64,000 nt of DNA from Iodobacter violaceini (GTDB taxonomy: Bacteria; Pseudomonadota; Gammaproteobacteria; Burkholderiales; Chitinibacteraceae): the NCBI RefSeq assembly GCF_011601265.1, contig NZ_JAAOLX010000012.1:62001-126000 (forward strand), read 5' to 3'. This document shows positions 50,568-58,794 of this stretch, in pieces. Position 1 is the first letter of the stretch. Every line of letters starts with the position of its first letter. The notes beneath the pieces are model-generated. The model did not search any database. It saw only the letters and a program-made list of their open reading frames with translations, and was not told the DNA's origin. The translations under genes and the position numbers were made by a program.

Positions 50568-50680
50568 GAGGTGTCCATTATTAAATGTTGGGCTGATAAA
50601 ACTTTAGCCCAACCTACCGTGCTGACATAAGCTGCGTCTGCCAATAATGCGTTGATATATGCGTCATGAATGATGGTCAT
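50543..50680 (-). pseudogene. N-terminus of an RTX-like gene cut at a REP edge
   Basis: An ATG at 50680 with a GGAGAACAGAA ribosome site overlaps the stop of the upstream membrane-protein gene (ATGA). The first 19 residues, MTIIHDAYINALLADAAYV, resemble the N-termini of calcium-binding RTX-type secreted proteins. The frame then runs into the REP hairpin at 50623 and ends at a TAG at 50543. The original gene appears to have been truncated by the REP/RAYT insertion. The family call is from the N-terminus only. Confidence 0.5.
50587..50623. repeat. REP hairpin 1 (right end of RAYT copy 1)
   Basis: GTTGGGCT...AGCCCAAC hairpin with an 11-base loop, followed by CTACCGTGCT. Identical in sequence to REP 3 at 51925-51961. 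Confidence 0.85.
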
Positions 50681-51210
50681 TTCTGTTCTCCGATTTGTTT
50701 AATTGGCGGATCTATTAAATTAATGCCTAATTCTTTAAATGCTTCAATTGAAGATGCGTGCTCTTTAGGTCTACATGTTGATTTAAATGTCACTGGCCCA
50801 TCACTAGGAGGAACACCCAGCACCCGTAGTAAAATCCCCCCATCTGCACGCAAAGTGTTGTAACTAACAAGCAGCTCTTTTGTGCTTGCATCTATAAATC
50901 GCCACGGGTGTAACGCAATAGGCACTGCGGTGCCTTGAACTTTAATCTCTGGCTTAGAATCTAAATACACCGTTTTTCCAACCGCTTCTTTATCAAAATA
51001 AGTTGATTCATTCTCTTTACAAAGCTTTTCAAATTGTTTTCTTGCAATTATTTCATCCATTAGTGGCATAGGTAATAATACAAAAAACAATACAGTTGAA
51101 ATCACACCTCGCCACCATACATCTGGCAGCCAATGGGTAATAAACAGGCTCAGCCGTACAGAGATATAAATCCAAACAAAAAGAATAGAAAAAACAATAA
51201 TTCCACTCAT
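50677..51210 (-). CDS. Membrane protein of unknown function, 177 residues
   Basis: Start placed at the ATG at 51210 (GGGGGTGGC just upstream); a longer frame begins at 51264. Two N-terminal membrane segments (about residues 4-24 and 33-50) precede a soluble domain of about 120 residues with FDKEAVGKTVYLDSKPEIKV and a C-terminal part LGINLIDPPIKQIG. No family recognised. It is translationally coupled (ATGA) to the truncated RTX-like gene, so it may once have protected or helped export that product (inference). It lies between the two RAYT copies. Confidence 0.6.
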   Translation of the reverse strand: MSGIIVFSILFVWIYISVRLSLFITHWLPDVWWRGVISTVLFFVLLPMPLMDEIIARKQFEKLCKENESTYFDKEAVGKTVYLDSKPEIKVQGTAVPIALHPWRFIDASTKELLVSYNTLRADGGILLRVLGVPPSDGPVTFKSTCRPKEHASSIEAFKELGINLIDPPIKQIGEQK

Positions 51211-51340
51211 GCCACCCCCATAAAAAAATTTGTCATAATTTATTAATTTATTTAAAAAATTCATGATTTTAAATAAAACAAATAACTGGGGTCAGAGTAC
51301 AGTTAAATCCGCTTTCTTTGGCTCTAAGAGCATTAAGCAT

Positions 51341-51377
51341 AGCACGGCAGGTTGGGCTAAAGCTTTATCAGCCCAAC
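51341..51377. repeat. REP hairpin 2 (left end of RAYT copy 2, inverted)
   Basis: AGCACGGCAG then GTTGGGCTAAAG...CAGCCCAAC. It is the inverted counterpart of REP 3 with one C/T difference and one base fewer in the loop region. Together with REP 3 it frames the intact RAYT gene. Confidence 0.85.
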
Positions 51378-51380
51378 GAT

Positions 51381-51905
51381 TTACTCGCCATAATGATCAA
51401 CACTGACAGAAGACGTGCCCCAATTTTTATCTATATTCCCCTGCCGAATCTCCCTATGGATCGATGAATAAGGCCAGTCAACCGCCTTTGTGACATAACC
51501 ATGCTTCACCGGATTGAAATAAATATACACGACATGTTTTTCTAAATCGTCATCATCTCTAATTAAGTGTTCCCAATAACGGCGCTGCCATATTCCACGC
51601 TCACGTTTTAATTTTCTGCTTTGCCGAATAAGCTCAGTTTTTGGTATCGATCTGGAAAAAGCAGCTTTAATCAAAGCCCAGCGCAATGGGAAATCAGCAT
51701 CTCCAAGAGGTAAGCGCCAAATAGCATGCAAATGATCTGGCAATACCACACATGCAATAATCCCGAAAGGGTGAGATTGCCGGATTTTTCGCATTGCTTC
51801 ACGCAGCAAATCAATTTTCTCCACCAATAAAGTGTTTTTTCTATCGGCAAGGTTGACGGTAAAAAAATAAGTAGCACCGCCTATATTTGCTCTTCGATAT
51901 CGCAT
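51381..51905 (-). CDS. REP-associated tyrosine transposase (RAYT)
   Basis: 174 residues, full length for the small Y1/HUH RAYT group. The HUH-type motif is PDHLHAIWRLP (about residues 60-70), and the tyrosine region YIYFNPVKHGYV lies near residue 130. The N-terminus MRYRRANIGGATYFFTVNLADR is the usual RAYT opening. The family nicks single-stranded REP hairpins and is thought to spread REP elements. The gene is intact and flanked by inverted REPs. Confidence 0.88.
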   Translation of the reverse strand: MRYRRANIGGATYFFTVNLADRKNTLLVEKIDLLREAMRKIRQSHPFGIIACVVLPDHLHAIWRLPLGDADFPLRWALIKAAFSRSIPKTELIRQSRKLKRERGIWQRRYWEHLIRDDDDLEKHVVYIYFNPVKHGYVTKAVDWPYSSIHREIRQGNIDKNWGTSSVSVDHYGE

Positions 51906-51924
51906 GAGGTGTCCACTATTAAAT

Positions 51925-51961
51925 GTTGGGCTGATAAAACTTTAGCCCAACCTACCGTGCT
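51925..51961. repeat. REP hairpin 3 (right end of RAYT copy 2)
   Basis: GTTGGGCT...AGCCCAAC followed by CTACCGTGCT, identical to REP 1. Its outer edge truncates the adjoining small gene. Confidence 0.85.
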
Positions 51962-52197
51962 TAACGTCTAAATATTTTTCATACTCATTAAATATATCTA
52001 GAACAGCAGTACGCTCAATTGCAGACAATGCACGATAACCACCAGTAACTATAGGAAAAATATCAGGGAACCCTATCTTTAACTCCGCCTTCAATGCGAG
52101 GCTCATGTCGTCAGAAAACGAGTAATTTACCGTATTACTTGAGAGTAAAGAAGAAATCGACCCCATTTTTTTTAATATCACTTTCACTAAAATTCAT
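51942..52197 (-). pseudogene. Small unknown gene, frameshifted at A8 and cut by REP 3
   Basis: A GAGGTG ribosome site and ATG at 52197 open a frame MNFSESDIKK that runs into an A8 tract (52166-52173 on the plus strand) and stops soon after. Removing one A joins it to the long frame MGSISSLLSSNTVNYSFSDD...ALSAIERTAVLDIFNEYEKYLDV, which then enters REP 3 and stops. So the gene has one indel and a REP-truncated 3' end. No domain recognised; no signal peptide. Confidence 0.6.
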
Positions 52198-52242
52198 TTA
52201 ACACCTCTAAATTAAACATCAATTAAAATTAAGAAAACCATC

Positions 52243-52814
52243 TCACAACAATTTTAATAATTCACTAGCCACAGATGGATTTTGTATAAACTCAAGCAAA
52301 TCATAATCATACTTCAGCCACCCCTTAGGAACATTTTCATGCCCCATAGGCGTAAAAAACTCACACCCAGCAACAGCTAAAACACCATTCCTATAAGGAT
52401 AATACCTGTCAACTAAAAATAGTGTATTTACGCCTTCCCTAGAAATAATTGGCAACGCCAATTCACATACACTTGAAATCATGAATGATATGTAAATCGG
52501 CCCCTTTCCACTTAATTTTTTATCAGAAGAATGAGCTCTTAAAACTCTATAATTTTTTAATGAAAAATAAACTATAGCGTTAAATTTCCTATTTTTTTAT
52601 TGCAATATTCACTCAACCCAATAGCAGGAGCAAATTTTTGGTCCGACACTGTTCCTAGCATCTCCTCCACTTCAACCCGACCAACAACACCTTCAATTAC
52701 GTTCTCCACCCGGCTAATATTCTTAATAAAATCGACAGGGGGTGTATATTCGGATCTTGCTTGAACAATATCCACGAAAAACACCATAAAAACCATCAGA
52801 AATTTATTTGACAT
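52243..52814 (-). pseudogene. Split secreted protein of unknown function
   Basis: Two minus-strand frames join if one A is added to the A7 tract at 52592-52598. The upstream part (52572-52814) has a signal peptide (FLMVFMVFFVDIVQA) and ends NKKIGNLTL. In the other frame the sequence continues RKFNAIVYFSLKNYRVLRAHSSDKK...GPIYISFMISSVCELALPIISREG to a stop at 52243. The joined protein is about 190 residues and looks periplasmic or secreted, with two or more Cys. No family recognised. Confidence 0.55.
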
Positions 52815-52901
52815 ATCTACTTTTACCCAATATAAAAAAGATAAAATAATACTTTTTAATTAATCTACAACATTATCCTTCAATAGAGCCAACAAATAGA
52901 A

Positions 52902-54228
52902 TCACCTCTCCCTTACACTTTCTGAAACATGCGCCATGAGTGGCGATAAGAAATATTCAATAATTCTGCGCTGCCCTGTTTTAATTTCTACCGTTACCGC
53001 CATTCCCGGTGCCAGCTTTAGCCATTTGCCATCTATATTCATTTTATTTTTTTTAATTTAATTCTGGCCTGATAAATCAATCCTAATTTTTCATCAGGCA
53101 CGGCATCAAAAGAGACGTTTCTCACTTGGCCATCAATTAAGCCGTGTTTGGTGTAATTAAAGGTTTCAATTTTAATAGCGGCGGCCTGCCCGGCATTTAC
53201 AAAGCCAATGTCTTTGTTTTCCAGTACCACTTCGGCCTCAACGGCTTCATCCCTCGGCACAATCACCAGCAGGGCTTGCGCGGGGGTGACTACGCCGCCC
53301 ACGGTGTGTACGGCTAGTTGCTGCACGATTCCGGCTACGGGCGCGGTTAGGCGGGTTTGCTTTTGTAATTGCCCTGTTTTAACCACATCTTGGGTAAACG
53401 AGCGGGCTTGCTCGCTGGCTTGGGTAAGCAGATCGTGCTGAGTGCGGCGAAACTCTGCCTGAATGGCAATTCTTTGCTGGGCATTGCCGCTAATCGCGGC
53501 GTCCAACTCTGATCTTTTATGCCGCTGGTTGGCTAAATCTTGCTCGGCCTCTATTCTGGCCTGCTGTTTTTCCAGCACGCCGTGTTTGGAAACAATGTTT
53601 TGCAGCGCCAAGTCCTGAAAGTCTTTTTCGCGCTGCTTAATAATCGGTAAGGTTTGCTCAAACTTAGCGATCTGATCTTGCACTCCAGCCCGCTCGGCTT
53701 GCTTGCGTGAAGTATCACTATCCAGGGTAGATAGCCTGGCTTGTAATTCCTGCCACTGACTAAGCGCCAGGCGGCTGGCTTCCAAAGATTGCAGCTCCTT
53801 ACCTGCCACCGCATTAGTAACAACAGGCGCTTGCCCGCTATCTAAAGCGGCGAGCAAGGCTTTAGCGCGCAGGGCGTTTAGCTCTGCATCGTGCAGATTG
53901 GTTTGCTGCTTGATGTTTTCTGCACCTGAGACGGTGCCATCCAGCTCGATCAGCAGCTGCCCCGCTTTTACCATTTGCCCGTCTTGCACATGAATCGACT
54001 TCACCACCCCTGCCTCTAAGGGCTGAATGGTTTTACTGCGGTCAGACACAATCAACCTGCCAGGTGCCACGGCCACAATATCAATCTTGCCAAGGCAGGC
54101 CCATAGCAGGGCGATCAGGATAAAAGCGAGCAAGGGGGTGATACGGGCGGCGGGGTGAGGGGGACTAGCGCGCCAGCAAAAATTTGTCGGTACTTTGTAA
54201 GTAACTCGCCGACAACTTGATATTTCAT
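52902..54228 (-). pseudogene. HlyD-family type I secretion adaptor, degraded
   Basis: The ATG at 54228 gives MKYQVVGELLTKYRQIFAGA, a typical RTX HlyD start, but the frame then leaves the HlyD sequence. The true frame resumes as SPPHPAARITPLLAFILIALLWACLGKIDIVAVAPGRL, so about 35-40 residues are missing and the frame is shifted. The middle (coiled-coil hairpin and lipoyl-like halves) is intact to 53039. A one-base deficit in an A8 tract near 53050 then separates the conserved C-terminus NIDGKWLKLAPGMAVTVEIKTGQRRIIEYFLSPL, which ends at 52902. HlyD links the ABC exporter to TolC; no hlyB or tolC is adjacent. Confidence 0.8.
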
Positions 54229-54238
54229 CTTTACTTCA

Positions 54239-54263
54239 CTATATGCATTTCAAAAGCATATAG
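54239..54263. promoter_or_regulatory. Palindrome just upstream of the hlyD remnant
   Basis: CTATATGC / GCATATAG, 8-bp perfect arms with a 9-base centre, 11 bases before the hlyD ATG. Its position suits an operator. Confidence 0.35.
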
Positions 54264-54481
54264 TAAGCATAGAAAATTAAACGGTCAATTTAAAACAAAG
54301 ATAAAAAAAGACTAAAATCAAAAAATTTGAAAATAAAGCAATAATTCTGAAAGCAATACGTCATTTTAAGCAATTAAAAACCCACACAAAACAACATTTT
54401 ATTGCCATTTTCAAGAATGTACCTCGCCTTAATCAGCCTATCAAACTCTTACACAAGTGCAAGCAACTTCCAGCATGGCAA

Positions 54482-56545
54482 TTACTGCGCCCTCTGTTTA
54501 AGGCTACTTATCATTTGAATCAGCTCTGCAGCAGGGCGCTGCTCAGTTGCTGTTGTTTGCCTGTCCTGGCTAAGCACACGCAGGGGAATAAATACGCGCC
54601 TTGATAACAGGCTGGCCCCGCTATTGCCCGTGCTTTGCCTGGCAAAGGCTATATTGAGATTGGCCCAGTCGTTGTAATCGCTTAATACTGAAAAACTGGC
54701 GTCCTGATTAATATCTCTTGCATAGGCATTGGCATTTTGTGTGCTATTGGTATTCCAGTCGGCATAAAACCCGCCATTATTTCCCCGGCCAATGATGGCG
54801 GATTCAAGCAGGCTGCTTTCATTTAAGCTGATGCCGCTGCCATCGGAGTAATCCATTTTATATTCTGTGCCGCAGGGACTGGCGTCTATATTGCAAATAT
54901 TTCCCCAGCTAAAACCCAGCGCATTATTATTTAAGTAATAGCGCTGCACGGCGCTGTTTGTTTTAGGATCAGAGCCCAGGCCTGGTAATTGATACAGATA
55001 ATTCATAACGCTATAGTAATTAGGCTTGTAATTATTAGATTCATTACCGCCATGCTCTAAGCCAAAATTGTGGCCCAATTCATGCATAATTGTGCTGGCC
55101 TGGTAATTAAGCAGTAAGTTGGTATTACTGCCTGAGCCGCTGGATAGCCCCCAGCTGCCTAATGTCACCATGGAATCATTGCCATTAATTTCTGCCAGGC
55201 CAGAAGAGCCTGCCGATCCGTCCGATTCCTGAGAATTAGCCATAATCAGATAATGAAATATCGTTTTGCGCCGGATATCTAAACTTGCTGATTTATAGCT
55301 GTATAAAGAGGCGCAGCCTGCTTTGCTGTCTAAAGTTAAACATCTGGCATAGCTCACCGCATTAGATCCGCCTGCAAGCCCGCCACCCAGATTAAATAAG
55401 GCGGGGTTAAAACTGGCGGAATACAGGCTGCCGGTATCAAAATGAATGCTGAAACCTCTGGCGGCAAAGACATCCACTACTTTTTGCAGTGCTTCTTTGC
55501 GCGGGGTAATGCCGGCATCGCTGGAAATCATATGATCAACTTGTACAAAGATATCGCGCTGATTCGCCCTTGCTCCCATCGCAAATAAATCTAAGCCGCC
55601 AAATGTGCCGCCCTCAACTTCTGCACTATCAGGGATGCCATCGTTATCACTATCTATTGCTGTGGCGGGCACATCATTGCGCCCGCCGGGCGTGGCGAAA
55701 GAAACCTGCAGCCAGTCTGCGGCGCTCTTGCTATTGGCTTGCAACGGAAAAGGCCGTACCAAAGACTTGCCATAATCTTGCGATGTAGCGGGCATGGCGG
55801 CCACATTGGCTCCTGCCCATGCACCGCTGCTTAGTGGCGCATGGCTGCTGCTGCCAAAGCGGACAAAATCTAAAGTGGCCCCTGCAAAAGTCAGCTCTGC
55901 AGCGCCATTGGCATCCCAAAAGGGCACGGCTTCGCCATTTCTGATATACACCGCCTGGCTGTTATCACTGACGCTGTCGTCAATTTTAGCGATCACCACT
56001 AAATACCCGCCTGCTGCCAGCGTAACGGCAGGCAGGCTAAAGCTGACCGGCGCACTGGAAACGGTAAATGGCGATGAGCGCAGGCCAGATCGGGTACGCA
56101 AGCTGACACCAATAAGGGAAACGGCACTGCTGCCCGGATTATGGATCTCCACCCACGCCCCGGCATTGGTCAAATCATTGCTGGATACTTCGCTGATAAT
56201 CAGGCCCGCATTTGCAGCCGTAACCGGCACAGAGGTTGGAACAGGGCTGGGCGAAGGGCTGGGAGCCGGGGCCAGTGTGGGCGTTAATGTAGGGCTGGGG
56301 CTTGAGCTGGGTAAAAAAGTGGGCACCGCCGTGGGCTGGGGTGCGGCGGTTGGAATAGCGGTGGGTGTAACACTGGGAATAACAGTAGGCTGCGCGGTGG
56401 GGATCGCTGTTGGGAGGGGGGTGGCAGTTACAACTTGCGAAACAGGCGTTGGCGCCACACTGTCTGAAGAGCCGCCGCCCCCCCCTCCGCAGGCCGTTAA
56501 ACTGATTAAGACCAACAGCAATAAATACCACAAAGTTGGTTTCAT
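54482..56545 (-). CDS. Lamin-tail/metzincin lipoprotein 2
   Basis: 687 residues, same layout as lipoprotein 1: lipobox LTACGGGGGG, a longer Pro/Thr/Ser linker (to about residue 105), lamin-tail-like domain (LIISEVSSNDLTNAGAWVEIHNPG), DSDNDGIPDSAE calcium-type repeat, and metzincin site HELGHNFGLEH from His488 with SVMNY. An AAGGGGC ribosome site precedes the ATG. The two proteins are clearly paralogous through the catalytic part and differ mostly in the linker. Substrate unknown. Confidence 0.78.
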   Translation of the reverse strand: MKPTLWYLLLLVLISLTACGGGGGGSSDSVAPTPVSQVVTATPLPTAIPTAQPTVIPSVTPTAIPTAAPQPTAVPTFLPSSSPSPTLTPTLAPAPSPSPSPVPTSVPVTAANAGLIISEVSSNDLTNAGAWVEIHNPGSSAVSLIGVSLRTRSGLRSSPFTVSSAPVSFSLPAVTLAAGGYLVVIAKIDDSVSDNSQAVYIRNGEAVPFWDANGAAELTFAGATLDFVRFGSSSHAPLSSGAWAGANVAAMPATSQDYGKSLVRPFPLQANSKSAADWLQVSFATPGGRNDVPATAIDSDNDGIPDSAEVEGGTFGGLDLFAMGARANQRDIFVQVDHMISSDAGITPRKEALQKVVDVFAARGFSIHFDTGSLYSASFNPALFNLGGGLAGGSNAVSYARCLTLDSKAGCASLYSYKSASLDIRRKTIFHYLIMANSQESDGSAGSSGLAEINGNDSMVTLGSWGLSSGSGSNTNLLLNYQASTIMHELGHNFGLEHGGNESNNYKPNYYSVMNYLYQLPGLGSDPKTNSAVQRYYLNNNALGFSWGNICNIDASPCGTEYKMDYSDGSGISLNESSLLESAIIGRGNNGGFYADWNTNSTQNANAYARDINQDASFSVLSDYNDWANLNIAFARQSTGNSGASLLSRRVFIPLRVLSQDRQTTATEQRPAAELIQMISSLKQRAQ

Positions 56546-56769
56546 TCAGCCAGCCCCTTATTCACACCCAAACACGCTCTGGCACATAGCTGCGCCCCCT
56601 CTTTACCATAGCAAACAGACGATGGCCTGGCAGGGAATCATTGGCGAGAATGCTTGGTTGTTAGGCTTATTCGCTGCTTGCTAATGAAAAAACAATTTGG
56701 TTAGCGCGTCTGGAGTTGCACCCGCCTGCGATCATTCAGTACTGCTAAGCCGCATCACACACCCAAGCG

Positions 56770-58458
56770 CTATTCGCTCACATGTTCAATTTGCAGCTGC
56801 ACTACGCGGTTGCCACGGAACTCGTTTACACCGATGCGGTACACGGCCATGATTTTGGGTGGCAGCGGGTCGGCATGGCCAAAGCGCATGGCGTCCAGCA
56901 CCAGCCCATGTGGATTGGCGAGTTTAAGCTTTAAATGCCGCTCGCCCACCAGGCGCTGCTCAACCACAGTGAATTCGCCCTGAAACATCGGCGCGGGAAA
57001 GCCCTGGCCCCAGACTTGTTTGTCCAGCGTTTCAGCCACGTCCAGTGCAAAAGATTCGGTGGCCAGCTCGCCATCGGTTTCAATTTTTCGCTCCAGCGTG
57101 TCGGCATTCATTAGCTCGTGACACGCTAACTCAAACGCAGTTTTAAAGCGTGCAAAGTCAGCCTGGCGCAGGCTTAAACCCGCCGCCATCGCGTGGCCGC
57201 CAAATTTCAGGATTAAATCGGGGTGACGCTTGGAGACCAAATCCAGCGCATCGCGCAGATGCAGGCCGGGAATGGAGCGGCCCGAGCCTTTGATTTCATC
57301 ATCATTGCCATCGGCAAACACGATGGTTGGGCGGTGAAAGCGATCTTTCATTCTGGAAGCAATAATCCCCACTACGCCCTGATGCCAGTCGCCCTGATAC
57401 AGGCTGATGCTGTAAGCGTCATCTACAGCTATGCCGGCCAAAATGGCTTCGGCCTCGGCGCGCATGCCCACTTCAATCTCGCGCCGCTCGCGGTTCATGC
57501 CATCCAGCTCTTTGGCGAGCGGTGTGGCAGCTGCTTCTGAATCCGCCAAAAGGCAGGCGATGCCCAGGCTCATATCATCCAGACGCCCTGCCGCATTCAG
57601 CCTTGGCCCCAAGGTAAAGCCCAGATCAAAGCAAGAAGCCTTGTATGGCAAACGCCCCGCCGCCGTAAACAAGGCCAGTACACCGGCACTGGCCCGCCCT
57701 GCCCGCATGCGCTTTAAGCCCTGCTCCACCAGAATGCGATTATTGCCATCCAGCCTCACCACATCGGCCACCGTGCCCAGCGCGACTAAATCCAGCAAGG
57801 TGGCGAGATTTGGCTCTTTAATACCCGCAAAAACCTGCCGCTCGCGCAGCTCCGCCCGCAGCGCCATCAGCACATAAAACATCACCCCCACACCGGCCAG
57901 ATTTTTACTAGCAAAAGTGCAGCCCGGCTGATTGGGGTTCACAATCAGCGTGGCGGGCAATTCATCGCCAGGTAAGTGGTGATCGGTAATCAGCACATCG
58001 ATTCCCCGCGCCTGTGCTGCGGCCACTCCTGCCACACTGGCGATGCCGTTATCTACGGTGAGGATTAAATCGGGTGATTTCTGTGCCGCCAGCTCAACGA
58101 TTTCCGGCGTAAGGCCATAGCCATATTCAAAGCGATTTGGCACCACAAAATCCACCATCGCGCCCAGCATGGCAAGACCCTTCATCCCCACGGCGCAAGC
58201 CGTTGCACCATCGGCATCGTAATCGGCCACGATCAGAATGCGCTCTTTGGCGGCAATCGCATCTGCCAGGCGCTTGCCTGTCCCGGTGATATTTTTTAAG
58301 CCATGAAAGGGCAGCAGGTGTGCCAGCTCGTGCTCCAGCTCGGATCGGTTGGCAATGCCGCGAGCAGCATACAAACGCGCCTCTAGCGGTGACAAGCCTT
58401 GCTCGCAAAGCAAAGATTCGGCGGCGGATGGAACAATACGGGGGGAAATGATGGTCAT
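56770..58458 (-). CDS. recJ: Single-strand DNA exonuclease RecJ
   Basis: 562 residues from the ATG at 58458 (MTIISPRIVPSAAESLL is the family start; the upstream ATG adds 18 unlike residues). DHH phosphoesterase motifs are present: ADYDADGATA, TVDNGIAS, ITDHHLPGDELP and the DHHA1 region RSIPGLHLRDALD..GGHAMAAGLSL. It degrades 5'-ended single strands in RecF-pathway and mismatch repair. The neighbouring RpfE-type gene is a frequent partner in gammaproteobacteria. Confidence 0.94.
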   Translation of the reverse strand: MTIISPRIVPSAAESLLCEQGLSPLEARLYAARGIANRSELEHELAHLLPFHGLKNITGTGKRLADAIAAKERILIVADYDADGATACAVGMKGLAMLGAMVDFVVPNRFEYGYGLTPEIVELAAQKSPDLILTVDNGIASVAGVAAAQARGIDVLITDHHLPGDELPATLIVNPNQPGCTFASKNLAGVGVMFYVLMALRAELRERQVFAGIKEPNLATLLDLVALGTVADVVRLDGNNRILVEQGLKRMRAGRASAGVLALFTAAGRLPYKASCFDLGFTLGPRLNAAGRLDDMSLGIACLLADSEAAATPLAKELDGMNRERREIEVGMRAEAEAILAGIAVDDAYSISLYQGDWHQGVVGIIASRMKDRFHRPTIVFADGNDDEIKGSGRSIPGLHLRDALDLVSKRHPDLILKFGGHAMAAGLSLRQADFARFKTAFELACHELMNADTLERKIETDGELATESFALDVAETLDKQVWGQGFPAPMFQGEFTVVEQRLVGERHLKLKLANPHGLVLDAMRFGHADPLPPKIMAVYRIGVNEFRGNRVVQLQIEHVSE

Positions 58459-58794
58459 GGCTGACTCAAAGTGACGGGTATAAAAACTTCTAAAACGAAC
58501 TTCTGTGGGCACAGAGAACTTGGCGTTTGAAAGCAGACAGGGAAAAAAACCAAGGGTATCCCTCAGCCAATCCTATTTACTTAAACTGAATTCATAGCTT
58601 GGGTTAGCAGCTTTATTGCGTAAGCCAAGCTGCGAAAAATCGTGCCTCACTATTTTGCTTAAGTAAATAGTTTTGTCCCCCTCTAAGACGGAGCTAACCC
58701 TTTAAAATCTTTTAAGACTCAAATTAAAATCTAAATAAGTTAAGCCCTTAGATTTTCTCTGTGCTCTTAATTTGTTTTGTGCCTGCAGACTTTT
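58459..58794. other. Gap between the RpfE-like gene and recJ, with a nested palindrome
   Basis: 336 bp without a gene. It contains the structured element at 58573-58670. The flanking parts (CACAGAGAACTT near 58510, TTTTCTCTGTGCTC near 58753) form further complementary pieces. Confidence 0.5.
58573..58670. repeat. Nested palindromic element, 98 bp
   Basis: Outer perfect 12-bp inverted repeat CTATTTACTTAA (58573-58584) / TTAAGTAAATAG (58659-58670) encloses a second perfect pair AGCTTGG (58596-58602) / CCAAGCT (58625-58631). It could be a small non-autonomous element or a structured RNA. Confidence 0.55.

Larger units (their letters stand above)
51341..51961 (-). mobile_element. REP-RAYT unit (REPtron-like)
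   Basis: 621 bp: an intact RAYT gene bounded by two REP hairpins in inverted orientation. This layout is the known arrangement by which RAYT proteins process REP sequences. A partial second copy lies at 50081-50623. The string TGGGGTCAGAGTACAGTT at about 51288 lies just outside and resembles sequences often seen beside RAYT or IS200-like genes. Confidence 0.75.

Noticed and set aside
55794-56684. 296-codon plus-strand frame opposite lipoprotein 2
   Set aside because: Its Gly/Val-rich stretch is the reverse complement of the Pro/Thr linker codons; the minus-strand gene has the signal peptide and zinc motif.
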